From Natrinema amylolyticus_A (GTDB lineage: Archaea > Halobacteriota > Halobacteria > Halobacteriales > Natrialbaceae): 64,000 nt of DNA. The stretch's first letter is position 1. Every line of letters starts with the position of its first letter. Under the pieces are notes generated by a model. It worked only from the letters and a program-made list of their open reading frames with translations, searched no databases and was not told the origin of the DNA. Location of the stretch: the NCBI RefSeq assembly GCF_042678045.1, contig NZ_JBHUDI010000006.1, positions 1 to 64,000 on the forward strand. The letters run 5' to 3'. The position numbers and the translations under genes are program-made. Positions 34,517 through 42,582 of this stretch are shown here, one piece after another.

Positions 34517-36280
34517 ATGCAAGTCACCGTCGTGGGTGACGATCCGGTCCGCGAGGCCGTCGTCACCGCGCTCGATGATGTCGACGTCGGCGTCCGCAAC
34601 GGCAGCCCCGGCGAGCTCGCCGACGCTCGCTTCGCAGTCGTCAGCGACGTCGCCGGCTCGGCGACGTTCGACCGGGCGAACGAGGCCGCACTCGAGGGTG
34701 GCACGCCCTGGATCGCCGTCGAGATCGGCGGGGTCGGTAACCATCCACTTCCGGACGTGGACGCGGCTATCTCTGGTTTTGCGCCCGCCACCGCCTGTTT
34801 CGACTGTCTGCGCGCCCGCGTTGCGTCGAACGTCGAGGATCGCGCCGCGAACCCACAGGCCGACCGCGCCGCCGCACGACTCGCCGGTGCGATCGCCGGC
34901 CGGGAGTGTGTGCGCGTCCTCTCCGGTGACGAGGAGTCGATCATCGGGCAGGTACGCGAAGTGCCCCACACCCGCCGGCAGGTGCTGCCCGTCCCGGGCT
35001 GTACGTGTGCCGAGAGTGAGCGGGATCGCACGCTCGAGCGCGACGCCGAGACGCTCCCGCTCGAGACCGCGGTCGAACACGCCGAAGGGGCGATCGACGA
35101 TCGGATCGGCCTCGTCACGAGCATCGCCGAGGTCGAGTCCTTCCCGGCACCCTACTACCTCTCGACGGTCGCGGACACGACCGCCTACAGCGACGCGAGC
35201 GCGCCGCGGCAGGCCGCCGGCGTCGCCGACGACTGGAACGCCGCATTGATGAAAGCCGTCGGCGAGGGCCTCGAGCGCTACTGTGCCGGCGTCTATCTCG
35301 AGGCGGACTTCGTCCACGCGAGCGAGGACGACCTCGAGAGTGCAATCGCGCCGACGGACCTCGTCCGCCCGGACGACGCGCCGACCTACGACGCGAGCGC
35401 CGACCACCGCTGGGTTCCCGGCGAGAACCTCGCGACTGGCGAGGAGACACATCTGCCCGCCGCGGCGGTCCAGTTCCCCCAGCCCGGCGAGTCGCTGGTC
35501 CCGGCGATCACGACCGGACTGGGACTTGGCTCCTCGACGGTCGATGCGCTGGTCTCCGGGTTGACGGAAGTGATCGAGCGCGACGCGACCATGCTCGCGT
35601 GGTACTCGACGTTCGAGCCGCTCGGCCTGTCGGTCGAGACCGACGCGTTCGACACGCTCGAGCGTCGCGCCCAGAGCGAGGGACTTGCAGTAACGGCGCT
35701 GCTCGTCACCCAGGACATCGACGTGCCCGTCGTCGCCGTCGCCGTCCACCGCGACCCGGACGCGCTCGACGGTGACGGATCGATCTCGCCGGGTGACGAC
35801 GCGTGGCCGGCGTTCGCCGTCGGCTCGGCGGCCGGCCTCGACGCCGAAGCCGCCGCGACGTCGGCGCTCGAGGAAGCACTGCAAAACTGGATGGAGCTGC
35901 GCAGTCTCGGCCCCGACGAGGCCGACGACGCCGGTGGCGCGATCGGAGAGTACGCCGCGTTTCCCGAGCGCGCACGAACGTTCGTCGACGTCGACCGAAC
36001 GATTCCTGCATCGAGCGTCGGCCCCGATCCCGTCCCGACCGGTGGGGATCGACTCGAGACGCTGTGCTCGCGGGTGCGCGATGCCGACCTGACGCCCGCC
36101 GCCGCACGGCTGACGACTCGAGATGTCGAAGCGATCGGTTTCGAGGCCGTTCGAGTCGTTGTCCCGGGTGCCCAGCCGCTGTTTACCGACGCGCCGTTCT
36201 TCGGCGAGCGCGCGCGGACGGTACCCGCGGATCTGGGCTTCGAACCGCGCCTCGAGCGAGCGTTCCACCCGTATCCCTGA
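34517..36280 (+). CDS. YcaO-domain protein with N-terminal cyclodehydratase-partner-like domain
   Basis: A 587-residue two-part protein. Residues 1-200 resemble the truncated E1-like partner domain of TOMM cyclodehydratases (a Rossmann-like start, CFDCLRARV near 97, CTCAES). Residues 205-585 form the ATP-binding YcaO domain with KAVGEGLERYCAG, LTEVIERDATMLAW and SALEEALQNW carrying the ATP/Mg glutamates; the C-terminus is FHPYP. YcaO enzymes phosphorylate amide backbones to make azolines or thioamides. No precursor peptide, dehydrogenase or TfuA gene is adjacent. ATG 34517 (MQVTVVGDD) gives a normal beta-strand start. Confidence 0.85.
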   Translation: MQVTVVGDDPVREAVVTALDDVDVGVRNGSPGELADARFAVVSDVAGSATFDRANEAALEGGTPWIAVEIGGVGNHPLPDVDAAISGFAPATACFDCLRARVASNVEDRAANPQADRAAARLAGAIAGRECVRVLSGDEESIIGQVREVPHTRRQVLPVPGCTCAESERDRTLERDAETLPLETAVEHAEGAIDDRIGLVTSIAEVESFPAPYYLSTVADTTAYSDASAPRQAAGVADDWNAALMKAVGEGLERYCAGVYLEADFVHASEDDLESAIAPTDLVRPDDAPTYDASADHRWVPGENLATGEETHLPAAAVQFPQPGESLVPAITTGLGLGSSTVDALVSGLTEVIERDATMLAWYSTFEPLGLSVETDAFDTLERRAQSEGLAVTALLVTQDIDVPVVAVAVHRDPDALDGDGSISPGDDAWPAFAVGSAAGLDAEAAATSALEEALQNWMELRSLGPDEADDAGGAIGEYAAFPERARTFVDVDRTIPASSVGPDPVPTGGDRLETLCSRVRDADLTPAAARLTTRDVEAIGFEAVRVVVPGAQPLFTDAPFFGERARTVPADLGFEPRLERAFHPYP

Positions 36281-36290
36281 TCCGTCGCAG

Positions 36291-36372
36291 ATACGGTCTG
36301 CTGTACCGAGTTACCGGTGTACCCGCAGTGCGGGTCGCGAGTGCACCGGCAACGACTGACAGGAGTCCGTAT
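36291..36372. repeat. family A extragenic palindrome, copy A5
   Basis: An 82 bp element from ATACGGTCTGCTGTAC to GACAGGAGTCCGTAT with inner arms around ACCGGTGTACCCGC. It lies 10 bp after the YcaO stop, in the gap between convergent genes. Unlike A1, A2, A4 and A6 it does not share bases with a stop codon. Confidence 0.83.
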
Positions 36373-36484
36373 GAGACAGTCGGATCACACAGGTTGCACA
36401 CCGCTCGTGTGCGAGACGATATCGCTGGCAGCAAGGAGTGCCGAGCCACGATCGGCTGGTCACGGCCCGTCATCCGCGACTCTC

Positions 36485-36577
36485 CGAAATCGTCGCCGAG
36501 CCGTTAGCGGTGATGGTGCGGGTGCCAAGCCCCCGCCCTCAAGGAGCGATCGGAGGGAGCGAGTAGGGCGGGATAGT
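36485..36577 (+). mobile_element. solo right end of an IS1341/IS605-type element
   Basis: The block GGTGCCAAGCCCCCGCCCTC ... GTAGGGCGGGATAGTTCAT has the layout of haloarchaeal IS1341-type right ends. CCCGCCC (36532-36538) pairs with GGGCGGG (36566-36572) around a purine-rich loop, followed by the short ATAGTTCA terminus. No tnpB sequence is readable upstream, so only the end, which would encode the guide-RNA scaffold, survives. The family is recognised from memory of haloarchaeal genomes. Confidence 0.5.
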
Positions 36578-37090
36578 TCATTCGGATGTGTTGGCGGCAG
36601 ACTCGTTCGTACTCGGCTCGGCGTCGGTCTGACTGGATGTGTTCGATTCGGGCCCGTCCGTTCCAGACACTGTCGTTGGCTCCGTGTCTTCGTCACCGCG
36701 CTCTAGCTCGAGGCGGAGATCGTCGTTGGTGAGCCGAACGATCACGGTGCTCGTCTCCCGCGTGATCGTCGCCTCTCTGGTAAGCTGGCGATCGCGGTGT
36801 TCACGATTGATTCGGGTCACACGAAGGAGTTGCTCGGTCGCATCGAGATGCGGCGGGAGCGCCCGCTCGCCGGCCGTGACCGTGTAGCTCTCGTCGTAGG
36901 TCTGGCGGTCCGTCTCGGGGTCGAAGGCCTCGAGTGTGACGTCGTAGGGCTGGTCGGCCTCGCTGTGGATCTCGATCGGGACCAGTCCACGGAAACTGCC
37001 CTCGTAATGTTCTTGCAGCGCCTCGATACAGCCCGAGAGCCCGATGGTTGCGGTCACGCCTGCGGTCCGAAGTACCGTCCGACGGTTCAC
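36578..37090 (-). CDS. Tat-exported lipoprotein, hypothetical
   Basis: About 170 residues if started at GTG 37090, which gives NRRTVLRTAGVTATIGLSGC: a twin-arginine signal followed by a lipobox cysteine. The mature part is a beta-rich domain (VPIEIHSEADQPYDVTLEAFD..., ETSTVIVRLTNDDLRLELERG) followed by a disordered acidic Ser/Thr/Asn tail. It should sit on the outer face of the membrane. An in-frame ATG at 37201 adds 37 residues ahead of the signal and is unlikely. It is divergent from cmk. Confidence 0.65.
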   Translation of the reverse strand: MNRRTVLRTAGVTATIGLSGCIEALQEHYEGSFRGLVPIEIHSEADQPYDVTLEAFDPETDRQTYDESYTVTAGERALPPHLDATEQLLRVTRINREHRDRQLTREATITRETSTVIVRLTNDDLRLELERGDEDTEPTTVSGTDGPESNTSSQTDAEPSTNESAANTSE

Positions 37091-37204
37091 GTACGGCGTT
37101 CGGGGACGGACGACTGTAGGCGTTACTCTTCGACTGCTCTGGTCGGTCGTCCCGTCCTCGATCCGAGCCGGAACCTTTTCACGAGGGATCGAGTGGATCA
37201 ACGT

Positions 37205-37816
37205 ATGGCCACAGCAGACAGTTCGACCGCGGAGATCGACACGACACTCTTTATCACCGTCTCCGGCCCGCCAGGGTGTGGGGCGACCACGCTCTGTGAA
37301 CGCCTCGCCGACGCGATGGGCTGTCCCTACGTCTCCGGCGGCGACATCTTCCGGGAACTCGCCGAGGATCGCGACATGAGTTTGAATCAGCTCACGGCGA
37401 AAGCCGACGAGGACGACGAAATCGACCGCGCGTTAGACCAGCGCCTCCAGCAGATCGCCGAGAAGTGGGGGACGGCCAACAAACCCTTCATCCTCGAGTC
37501 TCGGCTGGCGGGCTGGCTGGCCGGCGACCGCGCGGACCTGCGGATCTGGCTCGACGCGCCCGAAGACGTCCGTCTCGAGCGGATCGAAGAACGTACCGAA
37601 ACCGAAGCGGAGATGCGCGTCCGCGAGGTCAGCGAAGCCGGCCGCTACCAGTCCTACTACGACCTCGACATCGCTGACCGGTCGTTTTACGACCTCGACA
37701 TCAACACCGCCCGCTGGAGCAAACAGGGCGTGTTTGCGCTGGTTCGAGCGGCGATCGAAGAGTACGATGCGGAACTGGACGAGGGGGCGTTTCGAACCCC
37801 GTCGATAGACATCTGA
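37205..37816 (+). CDS. cmk: archaeal cytidylate kinase
   Basis: A 203-residue NMP kinase phosphorylating CMP or dCMP. The P-loop is GPPGCGATTLCERLADAMG, the archaeal Cmk variant without the usual GK(S/T). YVSGGDIFRELAEDRDMSLNQL binds CMP, ILESRLAGW is the NMP region, and ERTETEAEMRVREVSEAGRYQSYYDLDI is the lid and C-terminal region typical of the archaeal type. The N-terminal 14-residue extension is polar. ATG 37205 is the only good start before the P-loop. Confidence 0.92.
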   Translation: MATADSSTAEIDTTLFITVSGPPGCGATTLCERLADAMGCPYVSGGDIFRELAEDRDMSLNQLTAKADEDDEIDRALDQRLQQIAEKWGTANKPFILESRLAGWLAGDRADLRIWLDAPEDVRLERIEERTETEAEMRVREVSEAGRYQSYYDLDIADRSFYDLDINTARWSKQGVFALVRAAIEEYDAELDEGAFRTPSIDI

Positions 37817-37870
37817 CTGCGCCAGGCAATATCGTTCGGTGATACAGAGGCGGCGACTCTCATCGGCTGA

Positions 37871-37977
37871 TACTGCCGGACAGAACGACGTGAAGCCGTT
37901 CGCATGTATGTGGCCGTCACCTGTGGGGACGGCCGCGAATTCGCGACCGGCTTCCTATCGACTGCTGTCCAGTAGTA
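37871..37977. repeat. family B palindromic repeat, copy B2
   Basis: A 107 bp element with the same outer ends as B1 and the same length, located 54 bp after cmk. The EcoRI-like GCGAATTCGC arm lies on the right side here (37928-37954), whereas in B1 the identical arm lies on the left. Confidence 0.87.
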
Positions 37978-38067
37978 CGACCCACGACTCCGAGGAGACC
38001 CAGCGAGCAACGACCAGCAAGGGCACGAGAGAGCGCCCATCGCGAGGACTGCTCTTCTCCCGCCAAA

Positions 38068-38077
38068 CGGTTAAATA
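38068..38077 (+). promoter_or_regulatory. TATA box upstream of the symporter operon
   Basis: CGGTTAAATA with centre about 37 bp before the small frame at 38110. Transcription would begin near 38100, giving a short leader before that frame and about 145 nt before the small membrane subunit. Confidence 0.45.
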
Positions 38078-38109
38078 GGAGTTCGTATTTCGGTGTGGAA
38101 TAGAGAGAC

Positions 38110-38262
38110 ATGGTAATAGATTCCAATATCGAGCCAGCCATTGATCGGGACGTGTCGACCGGCGGGTCGTCTCGCTTGAGGACCTGGATCAGCAGGTGGA
38201 ACGGGGTTGCGAGCAACGCGACGTGCGACGGGAGGGGGTGTGCATGCCACGAAACGCGTTGA
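38110..38262 (+). CDS. possible 50-residue leader frame before the symporter operon
   Basis: An open frame (MVIDSNIEPAIDRD...) between the promoter and the small subunit, overlapping the latter's start by 19 bp. It contains GGGAGGGGG, which also serves as the ribosome binding site of the next gene. It ends in a Cys-rich CDGRGCACHETR. Whether it is translated, perhaps coupling to the downstream gene, is unknown. Confidence 0.25.
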   Translation: MVIDSNIEPAIDRDVSTGGSSRLRTWISRWNGVASNATCDGRGCACHETR

Positions 38263-38756
38263 TGACGGGAATCGCCCTCCTCGCAGCAGGGGCACTCGTC
38301 GCCGCGAGCCTCGGTCTGTATCGGGTGTTCTCGTACGTCGCGGCAGTGTTCATCCTCGCCGTCGTCGCGTCCGCATCGATCGAACACCACGGCTCGTTTC
38401 TCGAGCCCTACACCGGCCTCGTCGCCGGGCTCACCGGGATGTTCCTTGCGGGGCTCACGGGAATCTGGCTGCTGTGGAGCCCGGACGTGACGAGCTACAC
38501 TTACGCGCTGGGTGTGCCGACGCCGACGCTCGTCTACTTCGTGCTCCTGTGGCTCGCCCCCGCGTTCGCGGCGATCTACTACTCGGTGATCGTTTTCGAC
38601 CGAATCGGCAGCGACGCAGTCGTCGACGAGATCATCAGCGAGGCACGGGACCGACAGCAACAGGTGGACGTCCCGCTCGAACCGCGACGAATCGAGCGGT
38701 CAACGAGCGCGGACGGGCTCGATCGAGCGTCCGACGTGGAGGGAAGCGATGATTGA
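38244..38756 (+). CDS. small membrane protein encoded with the sodium symporter
   Basis: A 170-residue protein with four hydrophobic segments (about 8-23, 28-46, 58-80, 92-118) and a cytoplasmic acidic tail. Its position, overlapping the start of a sodium:solute symporter gene by 8 bp, recalls the small DUF485/DUF4212-type subunits that accompany acetate or lactate symporters, though it is longer and the family match is not clear. A strong GGAGG ribosome binding site lies 8-12 bp before ATG 38244. Confidence 0.75.
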   Translation: MPRNALMTGIALLAAGALVAASLGLYRVFSYVAAVFILAVVASASIEHHGSFLEPYTGLVAGLTGMFLAGLTGIWLLWSPDVTSYTYALGVPTPTLVYFVLLWLAPAFAAIYYSVIVFDRIGSDAVVDEIISEARDRQQQVDVPLEPRRIERSTSADGLDRASDVEGSDD

Positions 38757-40335
38757 ACGCGCGTCGATCCCATGGCAGCCGTTGCAGTCGGGTGGTATTC
38801 CGGTCGCCGACGATCCGATCATCCTTGCCTTCGGGGCGGTGTACCTGCTGATCGTCGTCCTGATCGGTGCGTGGGGCTACATGCGAACACAGACGACCGG
38901 CGACTTCCTCATCACCGGGAAGAGCATCGGGACATGGGTCCTCGCGATGACGGCCTTCTCGGTCATCCAGTCCGGGTTCGGCTTCGTCGGCGGCCCCGAA
39001 CTCGTCTACGCGTTCGGGACGACGTCGCTGTGGATCTTCTTTACCGCGCCGTTCGGGTTCCTCCTCACCTGGGTCGTCCTCGCCAAACGGTTGCGCCTGC
39101 TCGCGGACATCCGGAACGTCCTCACGCTGGCCGACGGAATGTACGTCCGCTACGAGAGCGACTGGGTTCGCGGACTCACCGGGCTAGCCGTCGTCGTCGG
39201 GGTGATCGCCTACCTGGCGACGAACCTTGCGGCATTGCAGTTCGTCATGCGTGCGATCTTCGGGATCCCGGTTATTTGGGGGCTGCTCGGCGGAGCCCTC
39301 ATCTTGCTACTCTACAGTATGCTCGGCGGCATGATCGCAGGTGTCTGGACCGACTTCCTGCAGGCGCTGACGATGATCACCGGCGCAGTATTCGTCTTCG
39401 CGTATGCGATGTCCGTCGGCGGCGGCATGGGAACGATCTCGAGAAACCTCGCGAGCGCCGACCCGGCTCTGGTGTCGCCGTTCGGTGCGATGGGCGAGGC
39501 GACGACGGCCGTCCTCGTCGGCATCGCGTGGTGGATTCTCTTCTCGGTCGGTGCCGCCGGCCAGCCCCACCTGATCACGAAGTTCTACATGAGCCGTAAC
39601 TTGGAGATCCTGAAGTGGGGCGCGCCGATCGCCGCCCTCTCGTATGCCGTCTCGAGCCTGATCGCCTTCTCGGCGGGACTGTCGATGCGCTCGATGGTCG
39701 AAGCCGGCGAGATTGCGGAGACGTTCAGCGCGAGCGAGGTCGGTCCCGTCTTCGTGCTCGAGTACACGCCGAGTGTCGTCGCCGGACTCATCCTCGCGGC
39801 GCTACTCGCGGCGATCATGTCGACGAGCGACTCGTTCCTCAACATCGGCGCGGCGGCCGTCTCGAGGGACATTCCGCGGGCGCTGGGCCGTCCGATCGAG
39901 GACGACAAGACGGAGTTGCGGATCACGCAGGTGGCGTTGGCCGGGCTGACGATCCTCTCGACGGGCGTCGTCTACTACTCCGAGACGCTAGTCGGTATCC
40001 TCGGCACGATCGGCTGGGGCTTTTTCGCCGCGGCGTTCGTCCCGGTCGCCGTCTTCGGAATGAACTGGAAGGGTGCGACGAAGTGGGGTGCGATCGCCTC
40101 GATCGTCGGCGGACTCGTCATCAACATCCTCTACAGCGCCGTCCCGATGACCGCAGAGGTCGCGGGCTACGACGGGCTTGCGACCGGTATCATGGCGTTC
40201 TACCCCTTCCCCGATGCGTTCCCGGTCGGAACCGTCGCACTCCTCGTCGCCATCGTGTTGTTCGTCGGCGTCTCGCTCGCGACCCAGGAGTGGGAGGAGC
40301 TCCCGGTCGATCTCCACCCGCTGCTCGAACACTGA
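38749..40335 (+). CDS. sodium:solute symporter family transporter
   Basis: A 528-residue membrane protein with 13 predicted helices. ADDPIILAFGAVYLLIVVLIGAWGY opens the first helix; GDFLITGKSIGTWVLAMTAFSVIQSGFGFVGGPELVYAFG is the SSS core with the unwound helix 1; LLAALLAAIMSTSDSFLNIGAAAVSRDI is helix 8 with the Na+-site Ser residues. Family members import proline, acetate, pantothenate or sugars with Na+. The substrate is not evident. The small subunit gene overlaps its start, and a short hypothetical gene follows after 6 bp. Confidence 0.9.
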   Translation: MIERASIPWQPLQSGGIPVADDPIILAFGAVYLLIVVLIGAWGYMRTQTTGDFLITGKSIGTWVLAMTAFSVIQSGFGFVGGPELVYAFGTTSLWIFFTAPFGFLLTWVVLAKRLRLLADIRNVLTLADGMYVRYESDWVRGLTGLAVVVGVIAYLATNLAALQFVMRAIFGIPVIWGLLGGALILLLYSMLGGMIAGVWTDFLQALTMITGAVFVFAYAMSVGGGMGTISRNLASADPALVSPFGAMGEATTAVLVGIAWWILFSVGAAGQPHLITKFYMSRNLEILKWGAPIAALSYAVSSLIAFSAGLSMRSMVEAGEIAETFSASEVGPVFVLEYTPSVVAGLILAALLAAIMSTSDSFLNIGAAAVSRDIPRALGRPIEDDKTELRITQVALAGLTILSTGVVYYSETLVGILGTIGWGFFAAAFVPVAVFGMNWKGATKWGAIASIVGGLVINILYSAVPMTAEVAGYDGLATGIMAFYPFPDAFPVGTVALLVAIVLFVGVSLATQEWEELPVDLHPLLEH

Positions 40336-40341
40336 TCGCAG

Positions 40342-40851
40342 ATGCCCGACCACACAGTACCCCACCCGACGATCGAACATGCTGATGAACCGATGACGAC
40401 AGAGACGACGATCGCGCGACTCACACATTGGTTTCGCCAGCGACCGAACTCGATCGAGTTCTGGGAACTGATCCTGACCGACGAGCGACTCCTCCTCTGT
40501 TTCGTCGGCGAGTCCTACCGCTCGCTGCTCTTGCGGGCAGACATGGGCGAGCGCGCTCGAGACACGATCGCGGACCTTCCGCCCGACGACATCGAAACGT
40601 TCGACGAGCGGAACCTCGTCGTACCGCTCGAGTCCCTCGAGACACTCCGCCTCGTCACCGGAACACGGCTGCGGCGGGCGCGACTCGTCGTCGGCTGGCG
40701 GGCGGGAGACGACATCGAGTCCGACGAGTGGACGCTGTACCAGTCGCGAACCGCGGACTCACAGCGGGAACTCGTGGCCGACCTGGCGTCGGATCCGCGA
40801 CTCGGGAACGTCGACGTGGCCGTCGAGACGCCACGATTCCCTCGTCTGTAG
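40342..40851 (+). CDS. hypothetical protein downstream of the symporter
   Basis: A 169-residue soluble acidic protein beginning 6 bp after the symporter stop. It has a compact N-terminal half (NSIEFWELILTDERLLLCFVGESYRSLLLRADMGERARDTI) and a beta-strand-rich second half (NLVVPLESLETLRLVTGTRLRRARLVV). I do not recognise it. Starting at ATG 40393 (MTTETTIARL) is an alternative. The tight spacing suggests it is the third gene of the symporter operon. Confidence 0.65.
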   Translation: MPDHTVPHPTIEHADEPMTTETTIARLTHWFRQRPNSIEFWELILTDERLLLCFVGESYRSLLLRADMGERARDTIADLPPDDIETFDERNLVVPLESLETLRLVTGTRLRRARLVVGWRAGDDIESDEWTLYQSRTADSQRELVADLASDPRLGNVDVAVETPRFPRL

Positions 40852-40880
40852 TCTGGGCCAGTCACTAGCCCCGTCCCAAC

Positions 40881-40890
40881 CGTTTATTTA
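40881..40890 (+). promoter_or_regulatory. TATA box for the acyl-CoA ligase gene
   Basis: CGTTTATTTA centred about 27 bp before ATG 40913, the normal spacing for a leaderless transcript. Confidence 0.6.
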
Positions 40891-40912
40891 GGGCTTCGTG
40901 GTATGGCGCGAT

Positions 40913-42556
40913 ATGACGTGGCATGTCACATTCGATGAAGGTTCGTACGAGACGGCTCGCGAGTCGTTCGAGTGGGACCTCCCGTCGGACTTCAACGCGG
41001 CGACCGATCTGGTAGGGAAACACCCCAACGGCGATCGGCCGGCGCTCTTCCAAGCGTATCCTGACGGCCGCCGCGAGACGTACACCTTCGACGACCTCGA
41101 TCGACGATCGAACGCCGTCGCCAACGCCCTCGAGGAAATGGACGTCGACCGCGGGGACCGGGTCGCGATCGCCGTTCCCCAGAAGCCGGCGAACGTCCTC
41201 ACTCATCTCGCGTGCTGGAAACGCGGGGCCGTATCGCTCCCGCTGTCGGTGCTGTTCGGTGACGACGCGCTGCGCTATCGACTGCAGGATAGTGAAGCGC
41301 GGGTCGCCGTCGTCGACGCCGCCCAGTGGGAGACGATCCGCGCCGTCGCACCCGACTGTCCCGCCCTGGAGCACGTACTCGTGGTCGACGGCGAGCCGGA
41401 GACGGCACGGATCGGCGAGACGACAGTCCGGACCTTCGATGCGGCGATCGAGGGGCGCTCGAGCGAGTACGAGACCGTCGCGACGGACGCCGACACGCCG
41501 GCGATCGTCATGTATACGAGCGGCAGCACCGGCGATCCGAAGGGTGTCCTCCACACCCACGACCTCTGGGTGGGCCACTGCCCGGCGTTTTCGATGTACT
41601 TCGAGCGGGACATCCGCGGCGACTCGGTCTACTGGACGCCGGCCGACTGGGCGTGGATCGGCGCGCTGGGCGATCTCGTCTTCCCCGCGTGGCACTACGG
41701 CCGGCCGGTCGTCGGCTACCCGATGGGGTCGTTCGATCCCGAAACTGCCTTCGAGATCGCCGCGGAGTTCGACGTGACGAATGCCTTCATTCCACCGACG
41801 GCGATCCGAATGCTCATGGACGTCGACGACCCCACCGAACAGTACGACCTGTCGCTCGAGGCGATCTGTTCGGGTGGCGAACCGCTGACACGCGAGATTC
41901 TGGAGTGGGCGGACGCAGAACTCGCGGGGACCGTGATCAACGAACTGTACGGCCAGACGGAGGCGAACCTGCTGGTAACGAACTGTCGCGGCTGGTTCCC
42001 CGCGAAGCCAGGGAGCATGGGGAAACCGGTTCCCGGCCACGATGTCGCGGTCATCGATCCGGACAGCGGCGAACCCGTCGACCCCGGCGAGACCGGCGAG
42101 ATCGCGGTTCGACGCGGTGACGATCCCGTGATCTTCGAAGAGTACTGGAACGCCCCCGAGAAGACGGCCGCGGTGACACTCGAGGAGTGGCACCGGACGG
42201 GCGACCTCGCAGAACGCGACGAAGACGGCTACCTCTGGTTCGTCTCGCGCGACGACGACCTCATTATCACGAGCGGCTATCGCGTCGCACCGCGCGAAGT
42301 CGAGGAGGCGATCCTCGAGCACGACGCCGTCGAGCAGGTCGGCGTCGTCGGCGTGGCCGACGAGACCCGCGGCGAGATCATCAAGGCGGTCGTCCAGCCG
42401 GTCGCCGGAGAGCGTGGCTCGGACGAGTTACGGACGGAAATCCGGACGCTCGTTCGAGAGCGGCTGGCAGAATACGAGTATCCGCGCGAGATCGAGTTCG
42501 TCGACGAACTGCCGACGACGACGACCGGGAAGATTCGCCGAACGGAATTAGTGTAA
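40913..42556 (+). CDS. AMP-forming acyl-CoA synthetase (acetyl/propionyl/medium-chain type)
   Basis: A 547-residue ANL-superfamily enzyme. The P-loop MYTSGSTGDPKGVLHTH, the acceptor motif INELYGQTEAN, WHRTGDLAERDEDGYLWFVSRDDDLIITSGYRVAPREVEEAI (hinge and A8) and the C-terminal catalytic Lys in PTTTTGKIRRTEL are all present. It activates a carboxylic acid to its CoA thioester through an acyl-adenylate. Overall layout is closest to the acetyl-CoA-synthetase-like (MACS) group. The symporter next door could supply a carboxylate, but that is inference. Confidence 0.9.
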   Translation: MTWHVTFDEGSYETARESFEWDLPSDFNAATDLVGKHPNGDRPALFQAYPDGRRETYTFDDLDRRSNAVANALEEMDVDRGDRVAIAVPQKPANVLTHLACWKRGAVSLPLSVLFGDDALRYRLQDSEARVAVVDAAQWETIRAVAPDCPALEHVLVVDGEPETARIGETTVRTFDAAIEGRSSEYETVATDADTPAIVMYTSGSTGDPKGVLHTHDLWVGHCPAFSMYFERDIRGDSVYWTPADWAWIGALGDLVFPAWHYGRPVVGYPMGSFDPETAFEIAAEFDVTNAFIPPTAIRMLMDVDDPTEQYDLSLEAICSGGEPLTREILEWADAELAGTVINELYGQTEANLLVTNCRGWFPAKPGSMGKPVPGHDVAVIDPDSGEPVDPGETGEIAVRRGDDPVIFEEYWNAPEKTAAVTLEEWHRTGDLAERDEDGYLWFVSRDDDLIITSGYRVAPREVEEAILEHDAVEQVGVVGVADETRGEIIKAVVQPVAGERGSDELRTEIRTLVRERLAEYEYPREIEFVDELPTTTTGKIRRTELV

Positions 42557-42582
42557 GCCGCGTTGGTGTCGGCTAGCGTCCG

